Positions 56,307 through 64,000 of a stretch of DNA of 64,000 nt are shown here, one piece after another. Source of the stretch: Rhizobium sp. 18065. GTDB taxonomy: Bacteria > Pseudomonadota > Alphaproteobacteria > Rhizobiales > Rhizobiaceae. The DNA lies in contig NZ_CACSJP010000008.1 in NCBI RefSeq assembly GCF_902706095.1, positions 1 to 64,000 on the forward strand, in the 5' to 3' direction. Below the pieces are notes generated by a model. It was given only the letters and a program-made list of their open reading frames with translations, was not told the origin of the DNA and ran no database searches. The position numbers were made by a program, and so were the translations under genes. The first letter of the stretch is position 1. The number at the start of each line of letters is the position of its first letter.

Positions 56307-58301
56307 ATGGATTGCTCTATGCAGACGACCTTGCTCAACGCAATTGAGGCCAGTTGGCCTCAGCGGCCGCAGGACGCTCCGACGGCGGAGCTGTATAACC
56401 TGTACCGGCGCCATATCGAGCCAAAGCGTGCCAGAGCGGCGCGCCAAGGCCTGTGGGTCGCCGTCATTGTCTATCTGCTGTTTGCGATTACTGACATCAT
56501 CCTGATTCCCGACGTTGCACGCGATACGATCGTGGCGCGATTCATGGTCGGGGCATCGGTTCTGACCGTTCTGGAAACGCTGGTCTGGTTTCGCGCTGGC
56601 GCCCGGTGGCTGGATATCACCTGCGCGGCAGCGCTGGTCACCGGCTATCTCTTCTGGCTCCTGCCGGCGGTGGCGACAACGGCAACGGAAAGCATCCGCT
56701 ACTACATGATCTTCGGCACCATCTTCATGATGGGCGCCAACCTGTTCTTCAATTTCTTCGTGCTTTTGTCGGCGGTAACGTCCGCCTTCGTCCTGGTGAT
56801 CTTCTTCACCAGCATCCTGATGCTCTTCCCGACCGACATGCCCTATCTTGTCGCTTTCGGCACGTTCTACATTTCCTGTTTCATCTTCACGTCGTATGTG
56901 AACTGGAAGCTGAATGGCGAGCGCTACAATGTCTTCCTGAACGCTCTGGAAGCACAGCACCAGCATCACGAGTCCGAGCAGCGCGGCAAGTCGCTGGAGC
57001 GACTGTCGAACACGGACTATCTGACCGGCATCGATAACCGCCGGGCGATCGACAAGAGGCTTCGTGACCTGTGGAATGCCTGGCACAACGAAGGCACCGG
57101 ATTTGCCGCAATCCTGGTCGATGTCGACTTCTTCAAGAAATACAATGATTTTTACGGTCATCAGGCAGGTGACCGTTGTTTGATTCTGGTTGCCAATGCG
57201 CTTCAGGAAGCACTGACGCCGTTCAACGCCTCGCTCGGCCGCTACGGCGGCGAAGAGTTCATTGTTCTGGCGCAGATCGCCAAGCGGGACCAGGTCTCCT
57301 CGCTGGCGGAAATCATCCGCAGCACGGTCGAAAGACTGAACCTCGTGCATGACCAGCGTCGTGACGGACAGGCCGTTGTCACGGTCAGCGTTGGCGCCTC
57401 CTATACAAGACCGAATTCAGGACCGAAGCTGGAGCGCATCATCGACGAGGCGGATCGGGCGCTCTATTCCGCCAAGGCGAATGGCCGCAACTGTATCCGT
57501 ATGTTCAACCCCGACGATCCGCTCAGCAGCGACGACAATGAGAATATTGCCTCCCTGTTGCGGATGGCGGTCAAGAAGGATCTTGTCAGGCTTGTCTATC
57601 AGCCGATCCAGAACCTGCAGACCGGGAAACTCGAGGCCGTAGAAGCGCTGATGCGCCTGCAGATGATCGACGGAACACCGATTTCACCGGGCCAATTCAT
57701 CCCAATCGCCGAGCGTACCGGCTCCATTCTGGAGCTCGGCCTCTGGGCGATCCGCAGGGTCTGCACGGAAATGCTGGCGCCCGGTCATGTTCCGCTTTCC
57801 AGCGTCAATGTCTCGGCCATCCAGCTCAAGTCACGCGGCTTTGCACTCGCCGTCTCGACGATCCTCGAGGAAACCGGGGTCAAAGGTGAACGGCTTGCCT
57901 TCGAGATCACCGAAGGCATCGACATGGAAGGCCAGTCGGATGTCATCCGCTGTATCAAGGACCTGGAATCCATGGGCATCCGGATATGGCTGGACGACTT
58001 CGGCACCGGCTTTGCCGGCCTCTCGTGGTTACGGCTGTTTCCCTTCGACACGGTCAAGATCGACCGTTCGTTCCTGCAGGATACAGATCAGCCGCATGGT
58101 CGCTCCATGCTGGAAGACATCATCCGTCTGATCCGCCACCGCGGCCACAAGATCCTCATCGAGGGGCTTGAAACGCCTGAGCATGTGGCCTTGATGCACG
58201 AACTCGGTATCGAGCACGGGCAAGGATTCTATCTCGGAAGACCGGCGCCGGTGACGGAGTTCAGGGACTTGGCAAAGTTGCCGGCAGCAGTCGGGCGCTG
58301 A
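56307..58301 (+). CDS. GGDEF-EAL cyclic di-GMP turnover protein
   Basis: A 664-residue inner-membrane protein. About six TM segments (residues 45-210) form the sensor. The GGDEF domain (about 232-395) has NTDYLTGIDNRRAIDK, VDVDFFKKYNDFYGH and an intact RYGGEEFIVLAQ; no RxxD inhibitory site precedes it. The EAL domain (about 415-660) has EAVEALMRLQ, NVSAIQL, FEITEG, WLDDFGTGFAGL, KIDRSF and IEGLETPEH, so both phosphodiesterase and cyclase residues look present. The ATG at 56307 has GGAG 9 nt upstream. Confidence 0.92.
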   Translation: MDCSMQTTLLNAIEASWPQRPQDAPTAELYNLYRRHIEPKRARAARQGLWVAVIVYLLFAITDIILIPDVARDTIVARFMVGASVLTVLETLVWFRAGARWLDITCAAALVTGYLFWLLPAVATTATESIRYYMIFGTIFMMGANLFFNFFVLLSAVTSAFVLVIFFTSILMLFPTDMPYLVAFGTFYISCFIFTSYVNWKLNGERYNVFLNALEAQHQHHESEQRGKSLERLSNTDYLTGIDNRRAIDKRLRDLWNAWHNEGTGFAAILVDVDFFKKYNDFYGHQAGDRCLILVANALQEALTPFNASLGRYGGEEFIVLAQIAKRDQVSSLAEIIRSTVERLNLVHDQRRDGQAVVTVSVGASYTRPNSGPKLERIIDEADRALYSAKANGRNCIRMFNPDDPLSSDDNENIASLLRMAVKKDLVRLVYQPIQNLQTGKLEAVEALMRLQMIDGTPISPGQFIPIAERTGSILELGLWAIRRVCTEMLAPGHVPLSSVNVSAIQLKSRGFALAVSTILEETGVKGERLAFEITEGIDMEGQSDVIRCIKDLESMGIRIWLDDFGTGFAGLSWLRLFPFDTVKIDRSFLQDTDQPHGRSMLEDIIRLIRHRGHKILIEGLETPEHVALMHELGIEHGQGFYLGRPAPVTEFRDLAKLPAAVGR

Positions 58302-58331
58302 ATGGCTCGGCTGCCGCCAATAAAAGCCCGA

Positions 58332-58370
58332 AAACAAATAAGCCGGTCGCGACACGACCGGCTTATTTTG
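58332..58370. terminator. Bidirectional terminator of GGDEF-EAL gene and parC
   Basis: A perfect 13-bp stem (58337-58349 with 58355-58367), with T-rich tracts on both strands, between two convergent genes. Confidence 0.92.
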
Positions 58371-58388
58371 TAGCTCCGTCCTCACTGC

Positions 58389-60665
58389 TCAGCCGGCGAA
58401 CTTGCCGCTGCGCGGGAAACCCTTCGGTACGGTACGGCCCGCGGTGGCACGATCGGCCAGCCATTCGACGAGTTCGTCCTTGGTCTTGGTGAAGGTGCGG
58501 CCGGCAGAATCTTCCCAGGTCAGGCCGTCAGCAATGGCAAAACACTTCACGTCTGAAATGCCGCCATCTTTGTAGCGCTGCAGGCGCACGCCCTTGCCAC
58601 GGGTCATCTCCGGGATCTGGGCGAGCGGGAACACCACCATCTTGCGGTTTTCGCCGACGACGGCGATGTGATCACCCGTGACGGTGACAACCAGCTTGGT
58701 CTCGTCGGGCATGCCGACATTCATGACCTGCTTGCCCTTGCGGGTATTGGCGACCACCTCGCCTTCCGGGACAATGAAACCATTGCCGGCGGTCGAGGCG
58801 AGGATCAGCTTGCGGCTCGGATCGTGGACGAAGGCCGTCAGCACGTCCTGATCGTTTTCCATGTCGACGATGATGCGCAGCGGCTCACCGTGTCCACGTC
58901 CGCCCGGCAGTTTGTCGCCGCCCAGCGTGTAAACCTTGCCGCCGGTAGTCACCAGCAGGATCTTATCCGTGGTCTGGGCGGGGAACGCGACGCGCAGGCC
59001 ATCGCCTTCCTTGAAGGTCAGCGAAGACGTATCGGAGATGTGGCCCTTCAATGCGCGGATCCAGCCCTTCTCGGAGATAACAACCGTGATCGGCTCCTTC
59101 TCGATCATGGCCTGCTGAATGGCTTCGATATCGGCTGTCGGCGCATTGGCAAACAGCGTGCGGCGGCGACCGAGTTCGGTTGCCTTGGCATACTTCTTCT
59201 TGACCTCGCCGATCTCCCAGGCAACCGTCTGCCAGAGCTTTTCGTCCGAGGCGAGCAGCGCTTCAATTTCAGCTTTCTCGGCCGACAGCGCTTCATGCTC
59301 CTTGCGGATCTCGAATTCCTCGAGCTTGCGCAAGTTGCGCAGGCGCATGTTGAGGATGGCTTCGACCTGGATGTCTGTCAGGTCCCACTTGGCGACCATG
59401 ACCGGCTTCGGCTCATCTTCCTCGCGGATGATGCGGATCACCTCGTCGAGGTTGAGATAGGCAATCAGCAAGCCGCCTAGAATTTCCAGGCGCCGGTCGA
59501 TTGCCGCGAGACGGAAGCTCGAACGGCGAACCAGCACGTCCTTGCGGTGCGCCAGCCATTCGGTCAGCACTTCATTCAACGCCATGACCCTGGGCACCTT
59601 GCCCATGGACAGAACGTTCATGTTGAGCGGAATGCGGCTCTCAAGCTCAGTGAGCTTGAACAGCGATTCCATCAGGATGGTCGGATCGACGGTGCGGCTC
59701 TTCGGCACCAGAACGACGCGCACGTCCTCGGCCGACTCGTCGCGAATGTCTTCGAGCAGCGGCAGGCGACGTGCGATCAGCAGTTCGGCGATCTTCTCGA
59801 TCAGGCGCGATTTCTGCACCTGGAACGGGATCTGGGTGATGATGATCTGATAACCGCCGCGGCCGAGATCCTCGATCTCCCACTTGGCACGGACACGGAA
59901 ACCGCCGCGACCGGTGCGATAGGTCTCCAGCATGCTTTCGCGGCTTTCGACGATGATGCCGCCGGTGGGGAAGTCGGGACCTTCGATGCCGCCCTTCTGG
60001 GGATTGGCCGGATCGGCCAGAAGTTCCTCGACGGGCGCGCCGGGGTTCTTGATCAGATAAAGTGCTGCGTCGCAGAGTTCATGTGCGTTGTGCGGCGGGA
60101 TCGACGTCGCCATGCCGACCGCGATGCCGGACGAGCCATTGGCGAGCAGGTTGGGAAACGCGCCCGGCATGACGACGGGTTCGTCGTCTTCCTCGTTGTA
60201 GGTCGGGCGGAAATCGACGGCGTCCTGATCGATGCCTTCGAGCAGCAAGGCTGCGACATCGGTCATGCGCGCTTCGGTGTAACGATAGGCGGCCGCGCTA
60301 TCCCCGTCGATATTGCCGAAATTGCCCTGACCGTCGACGATCGGATAGCGCTGGGAAAAATCCTGCGCGAGGCGGACCAGCGCATCATAGACCGACTGGT
60401 CACCATGCGGGTGGAACTTACCGATGACGTCGCCGACGATACGGGCGCATTTCTTGAAGGCGGAGTTGGGGCGAATGCCCATCTCGCTCATCGCGTGAAT
60501 GATGCGGCGATGAACCGGTTTAAGGCCATCGCGTACGTCGGGCAGCGCCCGGTGCATGATGGTCGAAAGCGCATAGGCAAGGTAACGCTCTTCAAGCGCT
60601 GCCTTCAGGTCCACTGGCTGGATGTGATCGCCCCCGTCGCCGGGCGGAATTAGATTTGTCCCCAT
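58389..60665 (-). CDS. parC: DNA topoisomerase IV subunit A
   Basis: A 758-residue type IIA topoisomerase subunit that decatenates chromosomes together with ParE. It has [55 protein letters not shown] and the catalytic Tyr in [11 protein letters not shown], then the long coiled coil. The C-terminal region is short with degenerate blades, fitting ParC rather than GyrA; there is no complete GyrA box. AGGGAGC precedes the ATG. Confidence 0.95.
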   Translation of the reverse strand: MGTNLIPPGDGGDHIQPVDLKAALEERYLAYALSTIMHRALPDVRDGLKPVHRRIIHAMSEMGIRPNSAFKKCARIVGDVIGKFHPHGDQSVYDALVRLAQDFSQRYPIVDGQGNFGNIDGDSAAAYRYTEARMTDVAALLLEGIDQDAVDFRPTYNEEDDEPVVMPGAFPNLLANGSSGIAVGMATSIPPHNAHELCDAALYLIKNPGAPVEELLADPANPQKGGIEGPDFPTGGIIVESRESMLETYRTGRGGFRVRAKWEIEDLGRGGYQIIITQIPFQVQKSRLIEKIAELLIARRLPLLEDIRDESAEDVRVVLVPKSRTVDPTILMESLFKLTELESRIPLNMNVLSMGKVPRVMALNEVLTEWLAHRKDVLVRRSSFRLAAIDRRLEILGGLLIAYLNLDEVIRIIREEDEPKPVMVAKWDLTDIQVEAILNMRLRNLRKLEEFEIRKEHEALSAEKAEIEALLASDEKLWQTVAWEIGEVKKKYAKATELGRRRTLFANAPTADIEAIQQAMIEKEPITVVISEKGWIRALKGHISDTSSLTFKEGDGLRVAFPAQTTDKILLVTTGGKVYTLGGDKLPGGRGHGEPLRIIVDMENDQDVLTAFVHDPSRKLILASTAGNGFIVPEGEVVANTRKGKQVMNVGMPDETKLVVTVTGDHIAVVGENRKMVVFPLAQIPEMTRGKGVRLQRYKDGGISDVKCFAIADGLTWEDSAGRTFTKTKDELVEWLADRATAGRTVPKGFPRSGKFAG

Positions 60666-60873
60666 GCTCCCTGACTAACCGAGATATGGCGCAACGGCAA
60701 GGAATCCGGGGATTCTGGCTGTGGATTAACGCTGTGTGATCCCGGTCACGACACAACGTCCGCTTAACTCTGCCGGCGGAAAAGCAATGGAACTTTTTAC
60801 AATCCCTCATATAAATGACACGGAGTTCATGCCGAGTGTCGAAACACCGGCCATTCTTACAGAGGAACACTCG

Positions 60874-62067
60874 ATGACCATCTATCGCTCCACCCGGATC
60901 CTGCTTGCCGGAGCCGCCCTGAGCGCCCTTTCCAGCCAGGCCTTTGCCCTTGACGGCCAGGATCTGCTGAAGAAGCTCAACGCCGCATTCGCGACCGGCG
61001 GTACGGTCATTTCCGCTGATTCGGTTGAAGTGAGCGGTGAAGACGTTGTCCTGAAGGGGGTGAAATTCACCGTCAACGGCTCGACCGACAGCCCGCTGAA
61101 GCTGGAAGAACTGACGCTCGAGGGTGTCAGCGAGGAGGATGGCGGCGCCTATTATATCGACCGCGTCGAATTCCCGGAAATCGACATGACGGAAGAGAAG
61201 TCGACGTTTTCGGTTGCAGATCTCTATCTCGCCGGCGTCTTCATTCCGGGCGACGTCAATGCCACCGGCATCGACTCGATGATGTTCTACGAGGAAGCGC
61301 ATAGCGGTCCGGTCAACGTTACCGTCGATGGCAAGCAGGTCTTCTCGATGGATGAGGCGACCGGCACCATGAGCCTGTCGGAAGACGAAAAAACGATTTC
61401 GTTCGAAGGTTCCGCCACCGCGATCAAGGCCGACCTGACCGTCGTCGAAGATCCGAAGAGCAAGGAAACCATCGATGCACTCGGATTGCAGACGCTGGAC
61501 GGCAATCTCAGCATGTCCGGCAGCTGGGAAATCGACAGCGGTACGATCGATATCGAAGACTACTCGATCGATTTCGCCAATATCGGCAAACTAAGCCTTT
61601 CCTTCGGCATGTCCGGCTACACGCTTGATCTGGTCAAGCAGATGCAGGAACAGGCGCGCACCATGCAGACCGATCCGAAAAACGAGCAGGCGCAGCAGGC
61701 AGCAGGCCTTGCGATGCTCGGCCTGGTGCAGCAACTGTCGCTGATCAACGCCAAGGTCCGCTTCGAAGATGCCGGCATCACCAAGCGCGGCCTCGACTAT
61801 GCCGGCAAGACCCAGGGCACCGATGGCGCGCAGATGGGCCAGATGATCAAGGGCATGCTGCCGATCCTGCTGGCGCAGGCCAAGCTCGGCGCCCTGCAGA
61901 ATGAAGTCTCCACCGCCGTCAACGCCTATATCGACGACCCGAAGGCGCTGACCATTCTTGCGCAGCCGGCCAATCCTGTCGCCTTCCCGATGATCATCGG
62001 CGCCGCCATGGGCGCGCCGGAGAGCATTCCGGCGCTGATCGGCGTCAAGGTAACGGCGAACGACTGA
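60874..62067 (+). CDS. Large secreted acidic protein, unknown
   Basis: A 397-residue protein with a signal peptide (MTIYRSTRILLAGAALSALSSQAFA). The mature protein is acidic and rich in alternating beta-like segments (VISADSVEVSGEDVVLKGVKF, GTIDIEDYSIDFANIGKLSLSFG), with no cysteines and a hydrophobic C terminus (PVAFPMIIGAAMGAPESIPALIGVKV). I recognise no named family; it may be periplasmic or outer-membrane associated. The ATG at 60874 follows AGAGGAACACTCG. Divergent from parC. Confidence 0.78.
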   Translation: MTIYRSTRILLAGAALSALSSQAFALDGQDLLKKLNAAFATGGTVISADSVEVSGEDVVLKGVKFTVNGSTDSPLKLEELTLEGVSEEDGGAYYIDRVEFPEIDMTEEKSTFSVADLYLAGVFIPGDVNATGIDSMMFYEEAHSGPVNVTVDGKQVFSMDEATGTMSLSEDEKTISFEGSATAIKADLTVVEDPKSKETIDALGLQTLDGNLSMSGSWEIDSGTIDIEDYSIDFANIGKLSLSFGMSGYTLDLVKQMQEQARTMQTDPKNEQAQQAAGLAMLGLVQQLSLINAKVRFEDAGITKRGLDYAGKTQGTDGAQMGQMIKGMLPILLAQAKLGALQNEVSTAVNAYIDDPKALTILAQPANPVAFPMIIGAAMGAPESIPALIGVKVTAND

Positions 62068-62094
62068 CGTCGTTCAACGCCAACGTCACTGATG

Positions 62095-62124
62095 AAAGCC
62101 CGGATGCCACATCCGGGCTTTTTC
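62095..62124 (+). terminator. Terminator of the secreted-protein gene
   Basis: A perfect 11-bp stem (AAAGCCCGGAT 62095-62105, ATCCGGGCTTT 62111-62121), followed by TTTCTTTC. Confidence 0.92.
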
Positions 62125-62142
62125 TTTCAAGCACCCGCCAAG

Positions 62143-62171
62143 AAAAAGGCCCCGGATCAAAATCCGAGGCC
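62143..62171 (-). terminator. Terminator of aspS
   Basis: A 10-bp stem (GGCCCCGGAT 62148-62157, ATCCGAGGCC 62162-62171, one G-U pair), followed on the minus strand by TTTTTC. It faces the preceding terminator between two convergent genes. Confidence 0.88.
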
Positions 62172-62200
62172 TCATCAATTCCATCGCTCTATTGCAGCGA

Positions 62201-63991
62201 TCAGTCCTTCTTCGGCTGCGGCACGACGCGCAGCGCCAATTCGCGCAGCTGGGTCGGCGTTGCCGGCGACGGGGCGCCCATCAGCAGATCCTGGGCCTGC
62301 TGATTCATCGGGAAGATCGAGATCTCGCGCAGGTTCTTCGCGCCAACAAGCAGCATGATCACGCGGTCGACGCCGAAGGCACAACCGCCATGCGGCGGTG
62401 CACCGTACTGGAAGGCGCGGTAGAGGCCGCCGAAGCGATCTTCCACGTCCTGCTGGCTGAGGCCGACCTTTTCGAAGGCCTTGACCATCAGTTCCGGCGA
62501 CTGGTTACGGATCGAACCAGAGGCGATTTCGAAGCCGTTGCAGACGGCGTCATACTGATAGGCCTTGAGCGTCAGCGGATCCTGGCTCTCCAGCGCTTCC
62601 ATGCCGCCCTGCGGCATCGAGAACGGGTTGTGGGCGAAGTCGATCTTCTTTTCTTCCTCGCTCCATTCGTAGAACGGGAAGTCGACGATCCAGCACATTT
62701 CGAAGCGGTCGCGGTCGACTAGGTTCAGTTCCTCGCCGGCGCGGGTGCGGGCTTCGCCGGCAAACTTGTAGAACTTCGACGGCTCGCCTGCGACGAAGAA
62801 GCAGGCATCGCCCGCTTCAAGGCCGAGCTGCTGACGAACGGCTTCCGTGCGCTCTTCGCCAATGTTCTTGGCGAGCGGGCCGGAGCCGACGATCTTGCCG
62901 TCTTCTTCCTTCCAGAAGATGTAACCGAGGCCCGGCTGGCCGGTACCCTGAGCCCAGGCGTTCATGCGGTCGCAGAATGCGCGAGATCCACCGGTCTTGG
63001 CCGGAATCGCCCAGATCTCGACCTTCGGGTTCGACGCGATCATGCCCGCGAAGACCTTGAAGCCGGAATCGCGGAAGTGGTCAGTGACGCCTTCCATGAC
63101 GATCGGGTTGCGCAGGTCCGGCTTGTCGGAACCATATTTGCGGATCGCGACGTCATAAGGAATGCGTGGCCATTTCTGGGTCACCGGCTTGCCTTCGGCA
63201 AACTGCTCGAAGACCGATGTCATCATCGGCTCCATCGTCTCCCAGACATCTTCCTGGGTGACGAAGCTCATTTCGACGTCGAGCTGGTAGAATTCGCCCG
63301 GCAGGCGATCGGCACGCGGGTCTTCATCGCGGAAGCACGGAGCGATCTGGAAATAGCGGTCGAAACCGGCCACCATCAGCAACTGCTTGTACTGCTGCGG
63401 CGCCTGCGGCAGCGCGAAGAACTGGCCTTCGTGGATGCGCGAGGGTACGAGGAAGTCGCGCGCCCCTTCCGGCGAAGACGCGGTCAGGATCGGCGTGGTG
63501 TATTCGGCAAACCCGGCACCGGCCATGCCGCTCCGCATGGCGGATACGATCTGGGTACGCTTGACGATGTTCTTGTGCAGCGTCTCGCGGCGCAGGTCGA
63601 GGAAGCGGTACTTCAGGCGCACGTCTTCCGGATAATCCGGCTCACCGAAGACCGGCAGCGGCAGTTCCTTGGCCGCACCGAGGACTTCGATTTCCTGCGC
63701 GTAGAGTTCGATCTCGCCGGTCGCCATCGTCTTGTTGGTGGTGTCTTCCGAACGGGCCTTGACGAGGCCATCGATGCGGATGACCCATTCGCCGCGCACG
63801 GTTTCAGCCATCTTGAAAGCCGGGCTGTCCGGGTCGGCGACGACCTGGGTGATGCCGTAATGGTCGCGCAAGTCGATGAACAGGACGCCGCCATGGTCAC
63901 GGACGCGATGGACCCAGCCGGAGAGACGAACGGTCGAGCCGACGTCGGACTTGCGGAGTGCGGCACAGGTGTGGCTGCGGTAACGATGCAT
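62201..63991 (-). CDS. aspS: Aspartyl-tRNA synthetase
   Basis: A 596-residue class II synthetase, complete at the right edge. The OB-fold anticodon-binding domain (about 1-110, [20 protein letters not shown]) precedes the catalytic core with motif 1 around [18 protein letters not shown], motif 2 in [13 protein letters not shown], the bacterial GAD insert and motif 3 [26 protein letters not shown]. Whether it also charges tRNA-Asn cannot be read from the motifs. Confidence 0.97.
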   Translation of the reverse strand: MHRYRSHTCAALRKSDVGSTVRLSGWVHRVRDHGGVLFIDLRDHYGITQVVADPDSPAFKMAETVRGEWVIRIDGLVKARSEDTTNKTMATGEIELYAQEIEVLGAAKELPLPVFGEPDYPEDVRLKYRFLDLRRETLHKNIVKRTQIVSAMRSGMAGAGFAEYTTPILTASSPEGARDFLVPSRIHEGQFFALPQAPQQYKQLLMVAGFDRYFQIAPCFRDEDPRADRLPGEFYQLDVEMSFVTQEDVWETMEPMMTSVFEQFAEGKPVTQKWPRIPYDVAIRKYGSDKPDLRNPIVMEGVTDHFRDSGFKVFAGMIASNPKVEIWAIPAKTGGSRAFCDRMNAWAQGTGQPGLGYIFWKEEDGKIVGSGPLAKNIGEERTEAVRQQLGLEAGDACFFVAGEPSKFYKFAGEARTRAGEELNLVDRDRFEMCWIVDFPFYEWSEEEKKIDFAHNPFSMPQGGMEALESQDPLTLKAYQYDAVCNGFEIASGSIRNQSPELMVKAFEKVGLSQQDVEDRFGGLYRAFQYGAPPHGGCAFGVDRVIMLLVGAKNLREISIFPMNQQAQDLLMGAPSPATPTQLRELALRVVPQPKKD

Positions 63992-64000
63992 GGTCAGGTT

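Noticed and set aside
59547..60653. 368-codon plus-strand ORF antisense to parC
   Set aside because: Shadow of parC.

Overview
The window is a chromosomal, GC-rich, gene-dense segment of an alphaproteobacterium, most likely a member of Rhizobiaceae (Rhizobium/Agrobacterium/Sinorhizobium relatives). The evidence is the gene order (hupB-lon-clpX-clpP; rplM-rpsI-speB-argC-ctaA; merR-ihfA-fabH-plsX-DUF177-cytochrome chaperone/bamE; glyA-nrdR-ribD and ribH-nusB; ldtP-ldtR-hemB), a Mg-type HemB, a bacterial leucyl-transferase Bpt and a K+-independent proton-pumping pyrophosphatase. No insertion sequence, phage, integrase or CRISPR array is visible. The only RNA genes or elements I can support are a tRNA-Pro(GGG) and an FMN riboswitch.

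Region 1 (1-7.4 kb) holds a DMT-family transporter behind a complete FMN riboswitch (riboflavin importer RibN), then HU, Lon, ClpX and ClpP, the proteostasis block, all on the minus strand. Region 2 (7.4-19.7 kb) is the most accessory-like part. It has a diguanylate cyclase, a cytochrome P450, a WYL regulator divergent from a glutathione S-transferase, a MarR/MFS pair with two near-identical perfect palindromic operators, an SDR divergent from a second MarR, MetY, a DUF6455 protein behind an FNR/FixK box, and two paralogous CoA-binding proteins around a small secreted protein.

Region 3 (20.1-24.9 kb) is housekeeping: rplM-rpsI with a structured leader, speB, argC, ctaA and DUF2842. Region 4 (25.0-33.4 kb) is a six-gene surface-polysaccharide locus: GNAT, Wzc-like co-polymerase, Wza-like exporter, GT4 glycosyltransferase, polyprenyl-phosphate hexose phosphotransferase and O-antigen-ligase-like polymerase. 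By content and position it resembles the rhizobial unipolar polysaccharide (upp) locus. Its Wzc-like protein has lost the BY-kinase catalytic motifs.

Region 5 (33.4-45.5 kb) contains small regulators, an esterase, tRNA-Pro, merR-ihfA-fabH-plsX-DUF177-CBP3, bamE, hppA, an MFS protein, nusB and ribH. Region 6 (45.8-49.3 kb) has two small plus-strand ORFs between ribH and ribD, where relatives, as I recall, carry ribE; then ribD, nrdR and glyA. Region 7 (49.4-64 kb) has the L,D-transpeptidase ldtP and its MarR regulator ldtR, DUF6163, hemB, an RDD protein, bpt, a methyltransferase divergent from a GGDEF-EAL protein, parC, a secreted acidic protein and aspS, complete at the right edge.

Themes: riboflavin supply (ribN with its riboswitch, ribD, ribH, with no riboflavin synthase here); envelope and surface polysaccharide; c-di-GMP (two GGDEF proteins); and small local regulator-operator circuits. 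The best candidates for a second look are the MarR/MFS double-palindrome circuit with an apparently leaderless repressor, the kinase-dead Wzc homologue in the upp-like locus, the ribE gap, the FNR-box DUF6455 gene and the terminator-like hairpin in the rplM leader.
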